Origin: Methylobacterium sp. Leaf91
GTDB lineage: Bacteria; Pseudomonadota; Alphaproteobacteria; Rhizobiales; Beijerinckiaceae
DNA length: 63,179 nt
Assembly: GCF_001422815.1 (NCBI RefSeq)
Contig: NZ_LMMP01000014.1
Span: forward strand, 1-63,179
Direction: 5' to 3'
Below are positions 35,594-45,600 of this stretch, in pieces. Each line of letters starts with the position of its first letter. Position 1 is the first letter of the stretch. The notes beneath the pieces are model-generated. The model was given only the letters and a program-made list of their open reading frames with translations, made no database searches and was not told the DNA's origin. Both the position numbers and the translations under genes were made by a program.

Positions 35594-35609
35594 ATAAAGA
35601 CATCTTTAT
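35594..35609. promoter_or_regulatory. SahR-like operator upstream of ahcY
   Basis: A perfect palindrome ATAAAGA-CA-TCTTTAT. It matches the SahR box (ATAAAGAtaTCTTTAT) as I recall it from comparative studies of methionine-cycle control in proteobacteria. It lies 75 bases before the ahcY ATG. SahR senses S-adenosylhomocysteine, the substrate of AhcY. A sahR gene is not in the window. Confidence 0.7.
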
Positions 35610-35683
35610 GTCTTGATTGCTTCGCGCCGGTTCGCCTGCTATAGGCCTCGCCATAACGAAGCGAGAGACGGAGAAGCGACCCC

Positions 35684-37084
35684 ATGGCCCAGGATTACAT
35701 CGTCAAGGACATCGGTCTGGCCGATTACGGCCGCAAGGAAATTTCCATCGCCGAGACCGAGATGCCGGGCCTGATGGCGACGCGCGAAGAATACGGTCCG
35801 TCGCAGCCGCTGAAGGGCGCGAAGATCGCCGGCTCGCTGCACATGACGATCCAGACGGCCGTGCTGATCGAGACCCTGAAGGCGCTCGGCGCCGACATCC
35901 GCTGGGTCTCGTGCAACATCTACTCGACGCAGGACCATGCCGCCGCCGCCATCGCGGCCGCTGGCATCCCGGTCTTCGCCATCAAGGGCGAGACGCTCAC
36001 CGAGTACTGGGATTACACCTCCAAGCTGTTCGACTGGCATGACGGCTCGATGCCGAACATGATCCTCGACGATGGCGGCGATGCTACGATGTTCGTGCAT
36101 CTCGGCCTCCGCGCCGAGAACGGCGACACCGCCTTCCTCGACAAGCCCGAGTCGGAAGAGGAAGAGATCTTCTTCGCGCTCCTGAAGAAAAAGCTCGCCG
36201 AGAAGCCCAAGGGCTGGTTCGCCGGCCTCGCCGATTCGATCAAGGGCGTCTCGGAAGAGACCACCACGGGCGTGCACCGCCTCTACAATCTCGCCAAGGA
36301 GGGCAAGCTGCTCTTCCCGGCGATCAACGTGAACGACGCCGTCACCAAGTCGAAGTTCGACAATCTCTACGGCTGTCGCGAATCGCTGGTCGACGGTATC
36401 CGCCGCGGCACCGACGTGATGATGGCCGGCAAGGTCGCCATGGTCGCGGGCTTCGGCGATGTCGGCAAGGGCTCGGCCTCTTCGCTGCGCCATGCCGGCT
36501 GCCGCGTGCTGGTCTCGGAAGTCGATCCAATCTGCGCCCTCCAGGCCGCCATGGAAGGCTATGAGGTCGTGACGATGGAAGATGCCGCGCCCCGCGCCGA
36601 CATCTTCGTGACGGCGACCGGTAACAAGGACATCATCACCCTCGACCACATGCGGGCGATGAAGGACCGGGCGATTGTCTGCAACATTGGCCATTTCGAC
36701 AACGAGATTCAGGTCGCCGGCCTGAAGAACATGCAATGGTCGAACATCAAGCCGCAGGTGGACGAGATCACCTTCCCCGACGGCCACCGCATCATCCTCC
36801 TGTCGGAGGGACGCCTGGTGAATCTCGGCAACGCCACGGGCCATCCGTCCTTCGTGATGTCCGCCTCGTTCACGAATCAGACGCTGGCCCAGATCGAGCT
36901 CTGGACCAACCCCGGCAAGTACGAACGCCAAGTCTACACCCTGCCGAAGGCCCTCGACGAGAAGGTCGCCATGCTCCACCTCGAGAAGATCGGCGTGAAG
37001 CTCTCGAAGCTCCGCCCCGACCAGGCCGCCTATATCGGCGTCTCCGAGAACGGCCCGTTCAAGCCCGACCATTACCGCTACTGA
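35684..37084 (+). CDS. ahcY: Adenosylhomocysteinase
   Basis: AhcY hydrolyses S-adenosylhomocysteine to adenosine and homocysteine, closing the methyl cycle. At 466 residues it has the bacterial-type insertion (around [21 protein letters not shown]). NAD binding is through [10 protein letters not shown]. Substrate residues lie in [13 protein letters not shown] and ITEYWDY-like regions ([10 protein letters not shown]), and the C-terminal lysine-tyrosine tail KPDHYRY is intact. GGAG lies upstream of the ATG. A SahR-like operator precedes it and a strong terminator follows, so it is a single transcription unit before divL. Confidence 0.97.
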   Translation: MAQDYIVKDIGLADYGRKEISIAETEMPGLMATREEYGPSQPLKGAKIAGSLHMTIQTAVLIETLKALGADIRWVSCNIYSTQDHAAAAIAAAGIPVFAIKGETLTEYWDYTSKLFDWHDGSMPNMILDDGGDATMFVHLGLRAENGDTAFLDKPESEEEEIFFALLKKKLAEKPKGWFAGLADSIKGVSEETTTGVHRLYNLAKEGKLLFPAINVNDAVTKSKFDNLYGCRESLVDGIRRGTDVMMAGKVAMVAGFGDVGKGSASSLRHAGCRVLVSEVDPICALQAAMEGYEVVTMEDAAPRADIFVTATGNKDIITLDHMRAMKDRAIVCNIGHFDNEIQVAGLKNMQWSNIKPQVDEITFPDGHRIILLSEGRLVNLGNATGHPSFVMSASFTNQTLAQIELWTNPGKYERQVYTLPKALDEKVAMLHLEKIGVKLSKLRPDQAAYIGVSENGPFKPDHYRY

Positions 37085-37134
37085 TACCGCTTCCGGGAGC
37101 CGGCGCTGCCGGCCCCTTGTGAGCGACATCGAAG

Positions 37135-37164
37135 AAAGCCCGGCCTTGTGCCGGGCTTTTTTTT
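37135..37164 (+). terminator. Rho-independent terminator of ahcY
   Basis: AAAGCCCGGC (37135-37144) pairs with GCCGGGCTTT (37150-37159) over a 5-base loop, followed by a run of eight T (37157-37164). The stem closely resembles those after trxA and the outer-membrane gene. Confidence 0.92.
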
Positions 37165-37398
37165 CGCCGCGGCGGCCGTGGCGCACCCGTGGCACAAGTG
37201 TGTCCTTTCTGCGCCGATGGCCGGGCAACCGATCGGCGACATGGTGAAGATAAGCTTAACCCTCTTCCGGCAGGATTCCGGCTCGCGCTAGTGTGGGGTG
37301 ATTCCTCATCTGGAGGTAACCCCGCAGCCGCCTTTCGGGCGTCTGGCGGGATGGGCGCAACTGCGCCTCAGCGACGGTTCGTAGGGGCGGTACGTGTC
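37165..37398. other. Intergenic leader of divL
   Basis: Together with the ahcY terminator this forms a 314-base gap. It should hold the divL promoter. I see a TTAACC element near 37256 that resembles a CtrA half site, but no second half site at the required spacing, so I do not call an operator. No small gene is evident. Confidence 0.5.
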
Positions 37399-39978
37399 AT
37401 GAGGGTCGATGAAACGGCACGCCTGAACGGGCGTGTCGGCGCTGCCGTCGTCTCTGTCGCTGCCGGTGTGGCGGCGGGCGTCATGGTGGCCGGTCACGCC
37501 ATGGCGGCGTCCGGCGAGGGCGCGGCCATGCCGTCGCCCACCGCCGCGACGCTCGGAGCCGGCTATGTCGGCGACCAATCCTCGTGGGTGATCGGCCTAC
37601 CCTTGCACATGCACAATGCCACCGGCCTCGCGATCCTCATCGGCCTCATCATCTTCGCGACCATCCTGTCCCTGCTGCACCTGCGCGAGCGCGGACGCTG
37701 GACCCGGCGTGAGCGCGAACTCATCGCCGATCTCGACACCCTGCGCAGCTCCGAAGACCGGGCCGAGATGCTGCTCGGTGCCGAGCGGCAGGTCATCGTC
37801 ACGTGGTCGGGGCGTGGCGAGCCCGTCATCGAGGGCGACCTCACCCTCGCCTTCGACGGCAACCGCGTGAAACCGGGTCCCGCCGGGCTGATCCTGGCTT
37901 TCGGAACATGGCTTCTGCCGGCGGATGCGGGCGCCATCGAAGCGTCTCTCGACGCTCTGCGCGAACGCGGCGCAGGATTCCGCATGACCGTCCGCGCCCA
38001 ATCCGGACGGATCGTCGACGCGCACGGGCAGGCCCTGGCCGGTCGCGCCCTGCTGCGCCTGCGCGAGACCACCGAGGAGCATCGCGAACTCGCCGAATTG
38101 CGCGAAACGCTCGACGAGACCAAGCGCGGTCTCTCCGCCCTCGCGAACCTGCTCGACGCGATTCCCCAGCCGGTCTGGCGGCGCAACCGAGACGGCGGCC
38201 TCGCCTGGGTCAACACCGCTTATGTCGCCGCCGTCGAAGCCGGCAGCCGCGAGGCGGCGGTCGCCGAGGGGATTGAATTGCTCGACCGTCAGGCGCGGGA
38301 TCTCATCGCCCGCGGTGAAGGCGACCGCACAGCGTCCGGGGGCAGGGCGGCAAAGCGACTCTCCGCGGTGGTGGCCGGCGGGCGCCGCATCCTCGACGTC
38401 ACCGAGGCCGCCATCGATTCAGGCCGCGTCGGAATCGCCGTGGATGTCTCCGAATTGGAGAGCGTCCGCGCCGACCTGCAGCGCCAGATGGACGCCAATG
38501 TCCGCACCCTCGACCAGCTCCCCACCGCCGTGGCGATGTTCGATGCGCGCCAGCGACTGATCTTCCACAACGCCGCCTATCGCCAACTCTGGAGCCTCGA
38601 TCAGGCGTTCCTCGATTCCGGCCCCCTCGACGGCGAGATCCTCGACCATCTGCGGGCAGCCCGGAAGCTTCCCGAACAGGCGGATTTCAGAGCCTGGAAG
38701 GCCGACGTGCTCGCTGCCTACCGCGCCGTCGAAGCCAGTGAGACCTGGTGGCATCCGCCGGACGGACGTTCGCTGCGCGTCGTCGCCGACCCGAACCCGC
38801 AAGGTGGCCTGACCTACCTGTTCGACGACGTCTCCGAGAACGTGAAGCTCGAATCCCGCTACAACGCCCTGATGCGTGTCCAGGCCGAGACGCTGGACAC
38901 GCTGAAAGAACCGGTGGCGGTGTTCGGCGCGGACGGACGCCTGACTTTCGCCAATCGCGCCTTCTCGACATTGTGGCGCCTGGATCAGGAGACCCTTGGC
39001 GAGCGTCCGCGCGTGGATGCGGTGATCGAGGTCTGCCGGAGGCTCTCGCCGGACGAGGAGCCCTGGCTCGACATCCGTGGCGCCATCACTGGCCTCGAGA
39101 GCCGGGCGGGCCTCACCTGTCGTCTGGAGATCGTGGATGGCACGGTGCTGGATTGCGCCGCACAGCCCCTGCCGGAGGGAGCGACGCTGCTCACGCTCAT
39201 CGACGTCACGGCCAGCGTGAACGTGGAACGGGCACTGACCGACAAGAACGATGCTTTGGAACGGGCCTCTCAGCTCCGCGACACCTTCGTCCACCACGTC
39301 TCCTACGAGCTGCGTTCGCCGCTCACCAACATCATCGGCTTTACCCAACTTCTCGGCGACGAGACCGTGGGCGCGCTCAACGAGCGCCAGCGCGAGTATT
39401 CCGACCACATCATGCGCTCGTCGGGTGCGTTGCTCGTGATGATCAACGACATTCTCGATCTCGCCTCGATCGATGCCGGCTCGCTCGAACTCGCCCGCGA
39501 AGTCATCGATGTCCGGGCGACCGTAGAGGCGGCCACTCGCGGCCTGGAGGATCGCCTCGCCGAATCCGCCATCAGCCTCGATCTCGACATGCCCGACGAC
39601 ATCGGCAGTTTCGTCGCCGACGGAAAGCGCGTGCGGCAGATTCTGTTCAACCTGCTCTCGAACGCCGTCGGTTTCTCCTCCCCCGGCCAACTGGTTCGGG
39701 TCACCGCCCGCCGGACTGAGTCGGAACTCACGCTCACCGTGCGCGACGAGGGCCGCGGGATGCCGGAAGACGTCGCCGCGCGGGTGTTCGACCGGTTCGA
39801 GAGCCGTACGCTGGGAACCCGTCATCGCGGAGTCGGCCTCGGCCTCTCCATCGTGCGCTCCTTCGTCGAGCTCCACGGCGGCCGGGTGGAGCTCGCCTCC
39901 AAGCCCGGCGGCGGCACCCGCGTGACCTGCACGTTTCCCGTGGACAATCCGGAGCCCAAGCGCGCGGCGGCGGAGTAG
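37399..39978 (+). CDS. divL: DivL-like PAS histidine-kinase homologue with Tyr in the H box
   Basis: An 859-residue membrane protein. Two N-terminal membrane segments (about 14-36 and 75-94) precede a cytosolic coiled region and several PAS-like domains (about 250-600). The dimerization helix reads HVSYELRSPLTNIIGF: the phospho-accepting histidine is replaced by Tyr636 (codon at 39304). This is the signature of DivL, which controls CckA and so CtrA and the cell cycle in alphaproteobacteria. The ATPase domain is intact (LLSNAVGF, DEGRGMP, GVGLGLSIV). The position between ahcY and tsaE is also the usual divL locus. The ATG at 37399 is supported by its signal-anchor start. Confidence 0.9.
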   Translation: MRVDETARLNGRVGAAVVSVAAGVAAGVMVAGHAMAASGEGAAMPSPTAATLGAGYVGDQSSWVIGLPLHMHNATGLAILIGLIIFATILSLLHLRERGRWTRRERELIADLDTLRSSEDRAEMLLGAERQVIVTWSGRGEPVIEGDLTLAFDGNRVKPGPAGLILAFGTWLLPADAGAIEASLDALRERGAGFRMTVRAQSGRIVDAHGQALAGRALLRLRETTEEHRELAELRETLDETKRGLSALANLLDAIPQPVWRRNRDGGLAWVNTAYVAAVEAGSREAAVAEGIELLDRQARDLIARGEGDRTASGGRAAKRLSAVVAGGRRILDVTEAAIDSGRVGIAVDVSELESVRADLQRQMDANVRTLDQLPTAVAMFDARQRLIFHNAAYRQLWSLDQAFLDSGPLDGEILDHLRAARKLPEQADFRAWKADVLAAYRAVEASETWWHPPDGRSLRVVADPNPQGGLTYLFDDVSENVKLESRYNALMRVQAETLDTLKEPVAVFGADGRLTFANRAFSTLWRLDQETLGERPRVDAVIEVCRRLSPDEEPWLDIRGAITGLESRAGLTCRLEIVDGTVLDCAAQPLPEGATLLTLIDVTASVNVERALTDKNDALERASQLRDTFVHHVSYELRSPLTNIIGFTQLLGDETVGALNERQREYSDHIMRSSGALLVMINDILDLASIDAGSLELAREVIDVRATVEAATRGLEDRLAESAISLDLDMPDDIGSFVADGKRVRQILFNLLSNAVGFSSPGQLVRVTARRTESELTLTVRDEGRGMPEDVAARVFDRFESRTLGTRHRGVGLGLSIVRSFVELHGGRVELASKPGGGTRVTCTFPVDNPEPKRAAAE

Positions 39979-40151
39979 CCGCATCCGCGTCATCCCTCGT
40001 AAAAACGCGGCCGCGCGGATTGCGCCGCTGGCCCGGACGCGTCGCACCCCTTAGGGTACGTGACGATTTTGTTTAAGGATGCCCGCGTTAGATGAGCAGC
40101 CCGCCTTGCGTCCCGGCCATTCCATGGTCCGGCGTCGAGGCGGTCTAGCGA

Positions 40152-41756
40152 ATGGCGCGGACGGAGGATGTGGCGGTGAGTGAGGACGGTTCGGGCGAGA
40201 CCCGGCGCGAGACCAAACCCGCCTGGGCCTTTGTCCTCCCCGACGAGGGCGCGACGGAGGATCTCGGCCGCTTCCTCGCCGAATTCCTGCAGCCGGGCGA
40301 CATCGTCGCGCTGTCCGGGGGGCTCGGTGGCGGCAAGACCACCCTGGCGCGGGCGTTGATCCGCGAACTCACGGGCGATCCGGAACTCGAAGTGCCGAGC
40401 CCGACCTTCACCCTGATCCAGCCTTACGAAGCGAAGAATGGCCGGCAGATCGTCCATGCGGACCTCTATCGCTTGCGCGGTCCGGACGAGTTAGTGGAGC
40501 TCGGCTTCGACGAGATGACCGATACGGCGATCACCCTGGTGGAATGGCCCGAGCGCCTCGGTCAGCGCGATGGCCCGATCCTGACCGTGGACCTGTCGCT
40601 GCGGCCGGAATTCGGCGAGGGCTCGCGTTTGGCCCGCATCGACGGCCAGGGCGAGATGCGCGCCCGCATGAAGCGCGCCCGCGCCCTGCGCGCTTTGCTC
40701 GACCGCAGCGGCTGGGACGAGGCGGAACGCATTCTCATGCAGGGTGATGCGTCCTCCCGGCTCTATGAGCGTCTGGTGAAGCCGGACGGGACCAAGGCCG
40801 TGCTGATGATTTCCCCGGCCCGGCCCGATGGCCCGCCGGTGCGCAACGGCAAGCCCTACAGCGCCATCGTCAAGCTCGCCGAGAGCGTCCACGCCTTCGT
40901 CGGCGTCGACCGTGGCCTTCGCGCCCTCGGCTTCTCGGCGCCCCGCATCTATGGCGAGGATCTCGACGAGGGCCTGCTCATCATCGAAGATCTCGGCTCG
41001 GAGCCGGTGGTGGATGCCAACGGGCCGCGCCCCGAGCGTTACGCCGAGGCGGTGCGCCTCCTGGCCAAGCTCCATGCCACCGAGCTTCCCGGGGTTCTCC
41101 CCGTCGCCGACGGCATCGACCACGTCCTGCCGCCCTATGATCTCGAAGCCCTGCTGTTCGAGACCGAACTCCTACCGGACTGGTACTGCCCGTCGGTGCG
41201 GGGTGCCTCGCTGCCCACGCCCGCCCGCTCCGAATTCGTGGCGCTCTGGGCCGAGGTCCTGCGCGGGGTCGAGCCGGAGCGTCCGACCTGGACCCTGCGC
41301 GACTATCATTCGCCGAACCTGATCTGGCTGCCCGACCGCGAGGGGCTGGAGCGCATCGGCGTCATCGACTTCCAGGATGCCGTCCTCGGCCACCCGGCCT
41401 ACGATCTCGCCTCTCTGCTGCAGGACGCCCGCGTCGACGCCACGGCGGATTTCGAGCTGCGCCTGCTCGGCCTCTATGTGCGCGAGCGGCGCAACCGCGA
41501 GCCCGATTTCGACATGCAGGGCTTCGCGCGAGCCTATGCGGTGATGGCGGCGCAGCGCGCCACCAAGATCCTCGGCATCTTCGCCCGCCTCGACAAACGG
41601 GACGGCAAGCCGGCCTATCTGGCGCATCTGCCGCGGATCGAGGGCTATCTCGCCCGCAATCTCGCCCATCCGGCGCTCACCCGCCTGCGCCTCTGGCACC
41701 AGGAGCACCTGCCGCATCTCGTGAGCGAGGCGGCTCCGGACGAAGGCGAGGCCTGA
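40152..41756 (+). CDS. TsaE-AmgK fusion (t6A ATPase plus sugar phosphotransferase)
   Basis: A 534-residue two-domain protein. The N-terminal ~160 residues are TsaE, the ATPase of the tRNA t6A synthesis complex, with Walker A GGLGGGKTT at 56-64 and SPTFTLIQPYE. The C-terminal ~340 residues are an aminoglycoside-phosphotransferase-like kinase of the AmgK type (anomeric MurNAc/GlcNAc kinase): LRDYHSPNLIWL is the catalytic loop and VIDFQDAVLGHPAYDLASLL binds metal. Alphaproteobacteria often encode these as neighbouring or fused genes. murU follows after 166 bases, which supports AmgK. Whether the fused protein is processed is unknown. Confidence 0.9.
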   Translation: MARTEDVAVSEDGSGETRRETKPAWAFVLPDEGATEDLGRFLAEFLQPGDIVALSGGLGGGKTTLARALIRELTGDPELEVPSPTFTLIQPYEAKNGRQIVHADLYRLRGPDELVELGFDEMTDTAITLVEWPERLGQRDGPILTVDLSLRPEFGEGSRLARIDGQGEMRARMKRARALRALLDRSGWDEAERILMQGDASSRLYERLVKPDGTKAVLMISPARPDGPPVRNGKPYSAIVKLAESVHAFVGVDRGLRALGFSAPRIYGEDLDEGLLIIEDLGSEPVVDANGPRPERYAEAVRLLAKLHATELPGVLPVADGIDHVLPPYDLEALLFETELLPDWYCPSVRGASLPTPARSEFVALWAEVLRGVEPERPTWTLRDYHSPNLIWLPDREGLERIGVIDFQDAVLGHPAYDLASLLQDARVDATADFELRLLGLYVRERRNREPDFDMQGFARAYAVMAAQRATKILGIFARLDKRDGKPAYLAHLPRIEGYLARNLAHPALTRLRLWHQEHLPHLVSEAAPDEGEA

Positions 41757-41922
41757 CGTAGCTCCCGCCCGATAGCCGGGGGGGGCGGGGCCGCGCTTTC
41801 GGGCTTGACCCGGGGAGCGAGTTCCCCACGATGCCGCCGCACCCGCTGGTGCTTCGCGATCATCGCCCCGGATGTCCCATCCGGGACGATGCCACAGCCC
41901 TCGCGCCCGAGACGCCGACGGA

Positions 41923-42666
41923 ATGTCCGACAGCCCCGTGCCCGCCATCCATCAGGCCTTCGTCCTCGCCGCCGGCCTCGGCAAACGCATGCGTCCGATC
42001 ACGGCGACGGTGCCCAAACCGCTGGTCGAAGTGGCCGGCCGCGCCCTGCTCGACCACGCGTTGGACAGGGCGGCGGAAGCCGGCATCATGGATGCGGTGG
42101 TCAACGTCCACTACCTCGCCGACCTGCTCGAAGGGCACCTGGCCCGCCGCCGCACCGCTCCGGCGATCCGGATCTCCGACGAGCGCGAGGCGCTGCTCGA
42201 GACCGGAGGCGGTGTGAAGAAGGCGCTGCCGCTACTCGGCGCCGCTCCCTTCGTCGTGCTCAATTCGGATTCGTTCTGGCTCGAAGGGCCCAAGCCCAAT
42301 CTCGGCCGTCTCCTCGAAACCTGGGAGCCGGAACGGATGGACATCCTGCTCCTCGTCGCGCCGACGGCGACGAGCCTCGGCTACGAGGGCAAGGGTGATT
42401 TCGTGATGAATGCCGGTGGCGCGCTCCAGCGTCGCGGCGAGCGCGAGGTGGCGCCCTTCATCTATGCCGGTGTCGCCATCCTCAAGCCGGAGCTCTTCGC
42501 CGACACGCCGGAAGGTTCGTTCTCCCTCAACCTGCTGTTCGACCGTGCCATCGAGCGGGAGCGGCTGTTCGGCCTGCGCCTCGACGGCCAATGGCTCCAT
42601 GTCGGCACACCGGAGGCGATCGAGGCTGCCGAGGCGCGGGTGAAGGCGAGCGCGCAGGTACAGTGA
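41923..42666 (+). CDS. murU: N-acetylmuramate-1-phosphate uridylyltransferase (MurU-like)
   Basis: A 247-residue nucleotidyltransferase. The N-terminal signature LAAGLGKRMRPITATVPKPLVEV is complete. DEREALLETGGGVKKALP and PFVVLNSDSFWL give the metal-binding Asp. It matches MurU, which makes UDP-MurNAc from MurNAc-1-phosphate and UTP, bypassing MurA and fosfomycin in cell-wall recycling. AmgK, the preceding domain, supplies its substrate. The ATG at 41923 gives the best start. addB follows 23 bases later, so the genes are probably co-transcribed. Confidence 0.9.
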   Translation: MSDSPVPAIHQAFVLAAGLGKRMRPITATVPKPLVEVAGRALLDHALDRAAEAGIMDAVVNVHYLADLLEGHLARRRTAPAIRISDEREALLETGGGVKKALPLLGAAPFVVLNSDSFWLEGPKPNLGRLLETWEPERMDILLLVAPTATSLGYEGKGDFVMNAGGALQRRGEREVAPFIYAGVAILKPELFADTPEGSFSLNLLFDRAIERERLFGLRLDGQWLHVGTPEAIEAAEARVKASAQVQ

Positions 42667-42689
42667 CGCGAACCGATCGGACTGACGGA

Positions 42690-45600
42690 ATGACAGAGTC
42701 CCACGTCTTCACGATCCCGCCCAGCGCCCCTTTCCTGCCGACCCTCGCCGAGGCGCTGATCTCCGGTCAGCTCGTGGGGAATGTCTCCGGCGATCCGTTC
42801 GCGCTGGCCAGCGTCACTCTCTATCTCCCCACGCGACGCGCCACGCGGGCGCTCTCCGCGATCCTGGCGGAGCGGGTCGGCAGCGCGCTCCTCCCGCGCC
42901 TGATCCCGTTGGGCGAGGCGGACGAGGCCGAACTCGACGTCGCCGCGAACCCCTTGCTGGAAGACGGCGCCGACCAGCTCGCCCCGGCGATGCCACCCCT
43001 GGAACGCCGGCTGATTCTCGCCCGCCTCGTCCAGGCCTGGGCCGAGACCATCGACCGCAAGCTTCTCCCCATGGGTGACGATGTCCCCTTCGTCGTCCCC
43101 TCCTCGCCGGCGGATGCGGTCTATCTCGCCTCGGATCTCGAGAAGCTGATGGACGCCCTCACCGTGGAGGGGGTGCCCTGGACCGAGATCGCCGGGGCGG
43201 TGGAGGCCGAGTACTCGCAGTATTTTGGCCTGACCCTGGATTTCGTGCGGATCGCCGCGGAGAACTGGCCGAAGATCCTGCATGACCGGGCCTTGAGCGA
43301 TCCGGTGGCCCGCTCGCGCACCCTCATCCTCGCGGAGGCGACGCGGCTGCGGCGCGACAAGCCTGCGGATCCAGTCATCATCGCGGGCTCCACAGGGTCG
43401 GTGCCGGCGACAGCCAAGCTGATCGCCGCCGTCGCTGCCCTGCCGAGGGGCGCGGTAGTATTGCCCGGGCTCGATCTCGATCTCGACGAGTCCGGCTGGG
43501 ACGCCATCGAGACGGGGGAGGGGGCGGAGCGTGAGATCGCCCACGGCCATCCCCAGGCCATCCTGCATCGCCTCCTCGGCCCCGGCTGCCTCGATCTCGA
43601 CCGTGGCGCGATCGCCTCTCTCGGACAAGCGACGCCACAAGGCCGAGCACGGACGGCCCTGCTGTCCCAGGCCCTGCGCCCGGCCGAGACCACCGACGCC
43701 TGGTCGGACCTCACCGCCGATGAGCGGCGCGAGACCGCCGAGACCGGCATGGCGGGCATCGCGGTGATCGAGGCCGCCGACGAGCGCGAAGAAGCCCTCG
43801 CCGCCGCCATCGCGCTGCGCGAGACGCTGGAGACGCCCGGCGCCACAGCCGCCCTCGTCACCCCCGACCGCAACCTCGCCATACGGGTGGCGGCCGAACT
43901 CGCGCGCTGGGGGATCGTCGCCGAGGATTCGGCCGGCGAGGCACTCTCCGTCAGCCCGGCCGGGCGCCTGGCGCGCATGGCGGCCGAGATGGCGGCGGAT
44001 TTGAAGCCGCATCGAGTGATCTCACTCCTGGCGCATCCGCTGGTCCACCTGTCGATGACGCGGGAGGAGGTCCGGCGCGGCGCGGCCGCTCTCGAGATCG
44101 GAGCCCTGCGAGGGCCGGCACCGGCTCCGGGATTCGACGGCTTGCGTCGTGTGCTCGCCGACCGGCGAAAGGCGACGGGACGCATCCCCCGCGCCCAGCG
44201 CCGCCTCACCGACATCGATTGGGACCTGGCGGCCCGGATCGTCGATGGCCTCGAACAGGCATTCGACGGATTCCTTCGCTCCGAGGAGGAGGGGAGCGCC
44301 GATCTGGTGGCCCTGGGGCGCAGCCATGCGGCGGTGTTCGAACGCCTGATCGCCCGGCCCGAGGGCGAGGACCCCGTGGAGGACAACTCGCTCTGTATCC
44401 TCGATACCCTGTTCGACGACCTGTCCACCTCGGAGCCCGGCCTCCTGCCGGGAATGCCTCTCGATTATCCGGCTTTCTTCACGGCGTTGGCGCGCGAGCG
44501 GGTGGTGGCCTGTGGCGGAGAGCGCCCCCATCCGCGCCTGCGCATCCTCGGCCTCCTCGAAGCCCGACTGCTCGATGCCGACCGCATCGTTCTCGGCGGG
44601 CTCGACGAAGGCGTCTGGCCGATGAAGACCGTCACCGACGCGTTCCTCAACCGGCCCATGCGCGAGCGCATCGGCCTCAATCCGCCCGAGCGGCGGATCG
44701 GGCAGACCGCCCATGATTTCGTGCAGGCGCTCGGCTGCCACGATGCCGTCATCACCCGCTCGGCCAAGCGCGAAGGGGCGCCGACGGTGCCGTCGCGCTT
44801 CATCCAACGGCTTCAAGCCTTCGCCGGCGAGGCCTGCTGGGACCGTGCCCGCGAGAACGGCCGGCGCTTCCTCGGCTATGCCGGAGCGCTCGACCGTGGG
44901 GAGGGGCCGGTCCCCCCGCGCCTGACCCAGCCGAAGCCGAAGCCCGACCCGGCCCTGTTCCCCCGGAGCCTCAGCGTCACCGAGGTCGAGACCCTGGTGC
45001 GCGACCCCTACATCATCTTCGCCCGGCACGTGCTCGGGCTCGATCCGCTGGAACCCGTTGCCGGCCGCCCCGGCGCCAGCGAGCGCGGAACGCTGATCCA
45101 CGCGGTGCTCGGCGATTTCGCGCAGACCTATCCCGACGTCCTGCCGGAGGACGCGGCCGAGCGTCTGCGTGCCCTCGCCGATGACGAATTCGCCGAGATT
45201 CGGCAGGACTTCCCGGAACTCTACGCCGAATGGTGGCCGCGCTACGAGCGCCTCGCCGCCGAGTTCCTGGACTGGGAGACCGAGCGCCGTCCGGCCCTGG
45301 ACCGGGTGCGGGCCGAAATGTTCGGCCGCTGGGCGCTTCCCATGGGCAAGGACACGTTCACGCTTCGCGGGCGGGCCGACCGGATCGAGCAGCGTCGCGA
45401 CGGAACCGCCTGCATCGTCGATTTCAAGACCGGACAGCCGCCGAGCAACAAGGAAGTCTTCGCCGGTTTCTCACCCCAGCTCACCCTGGAAGCGGCGATG
45501 CTGAAGGCCGGCGCGTTCGACGGCGTGACGCGGACTCGTGAGACGCCGGATCTGCTCTACGTCCATGCCACTGGCGGCCGGAAGCCGTTCGAGCCGCTCG

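Noticed and set aside
35584..35610. GGAAC near ahcY as a stress promoter
   Set aside because: The -10 position reads TTAT or TATG, not nGTT; the SahR-like palindrome explains the region better.
37250..37265. CtrA half site TTAACC upstream of divL
   Set aside because: No second TTAA at 7-base spacing was found.
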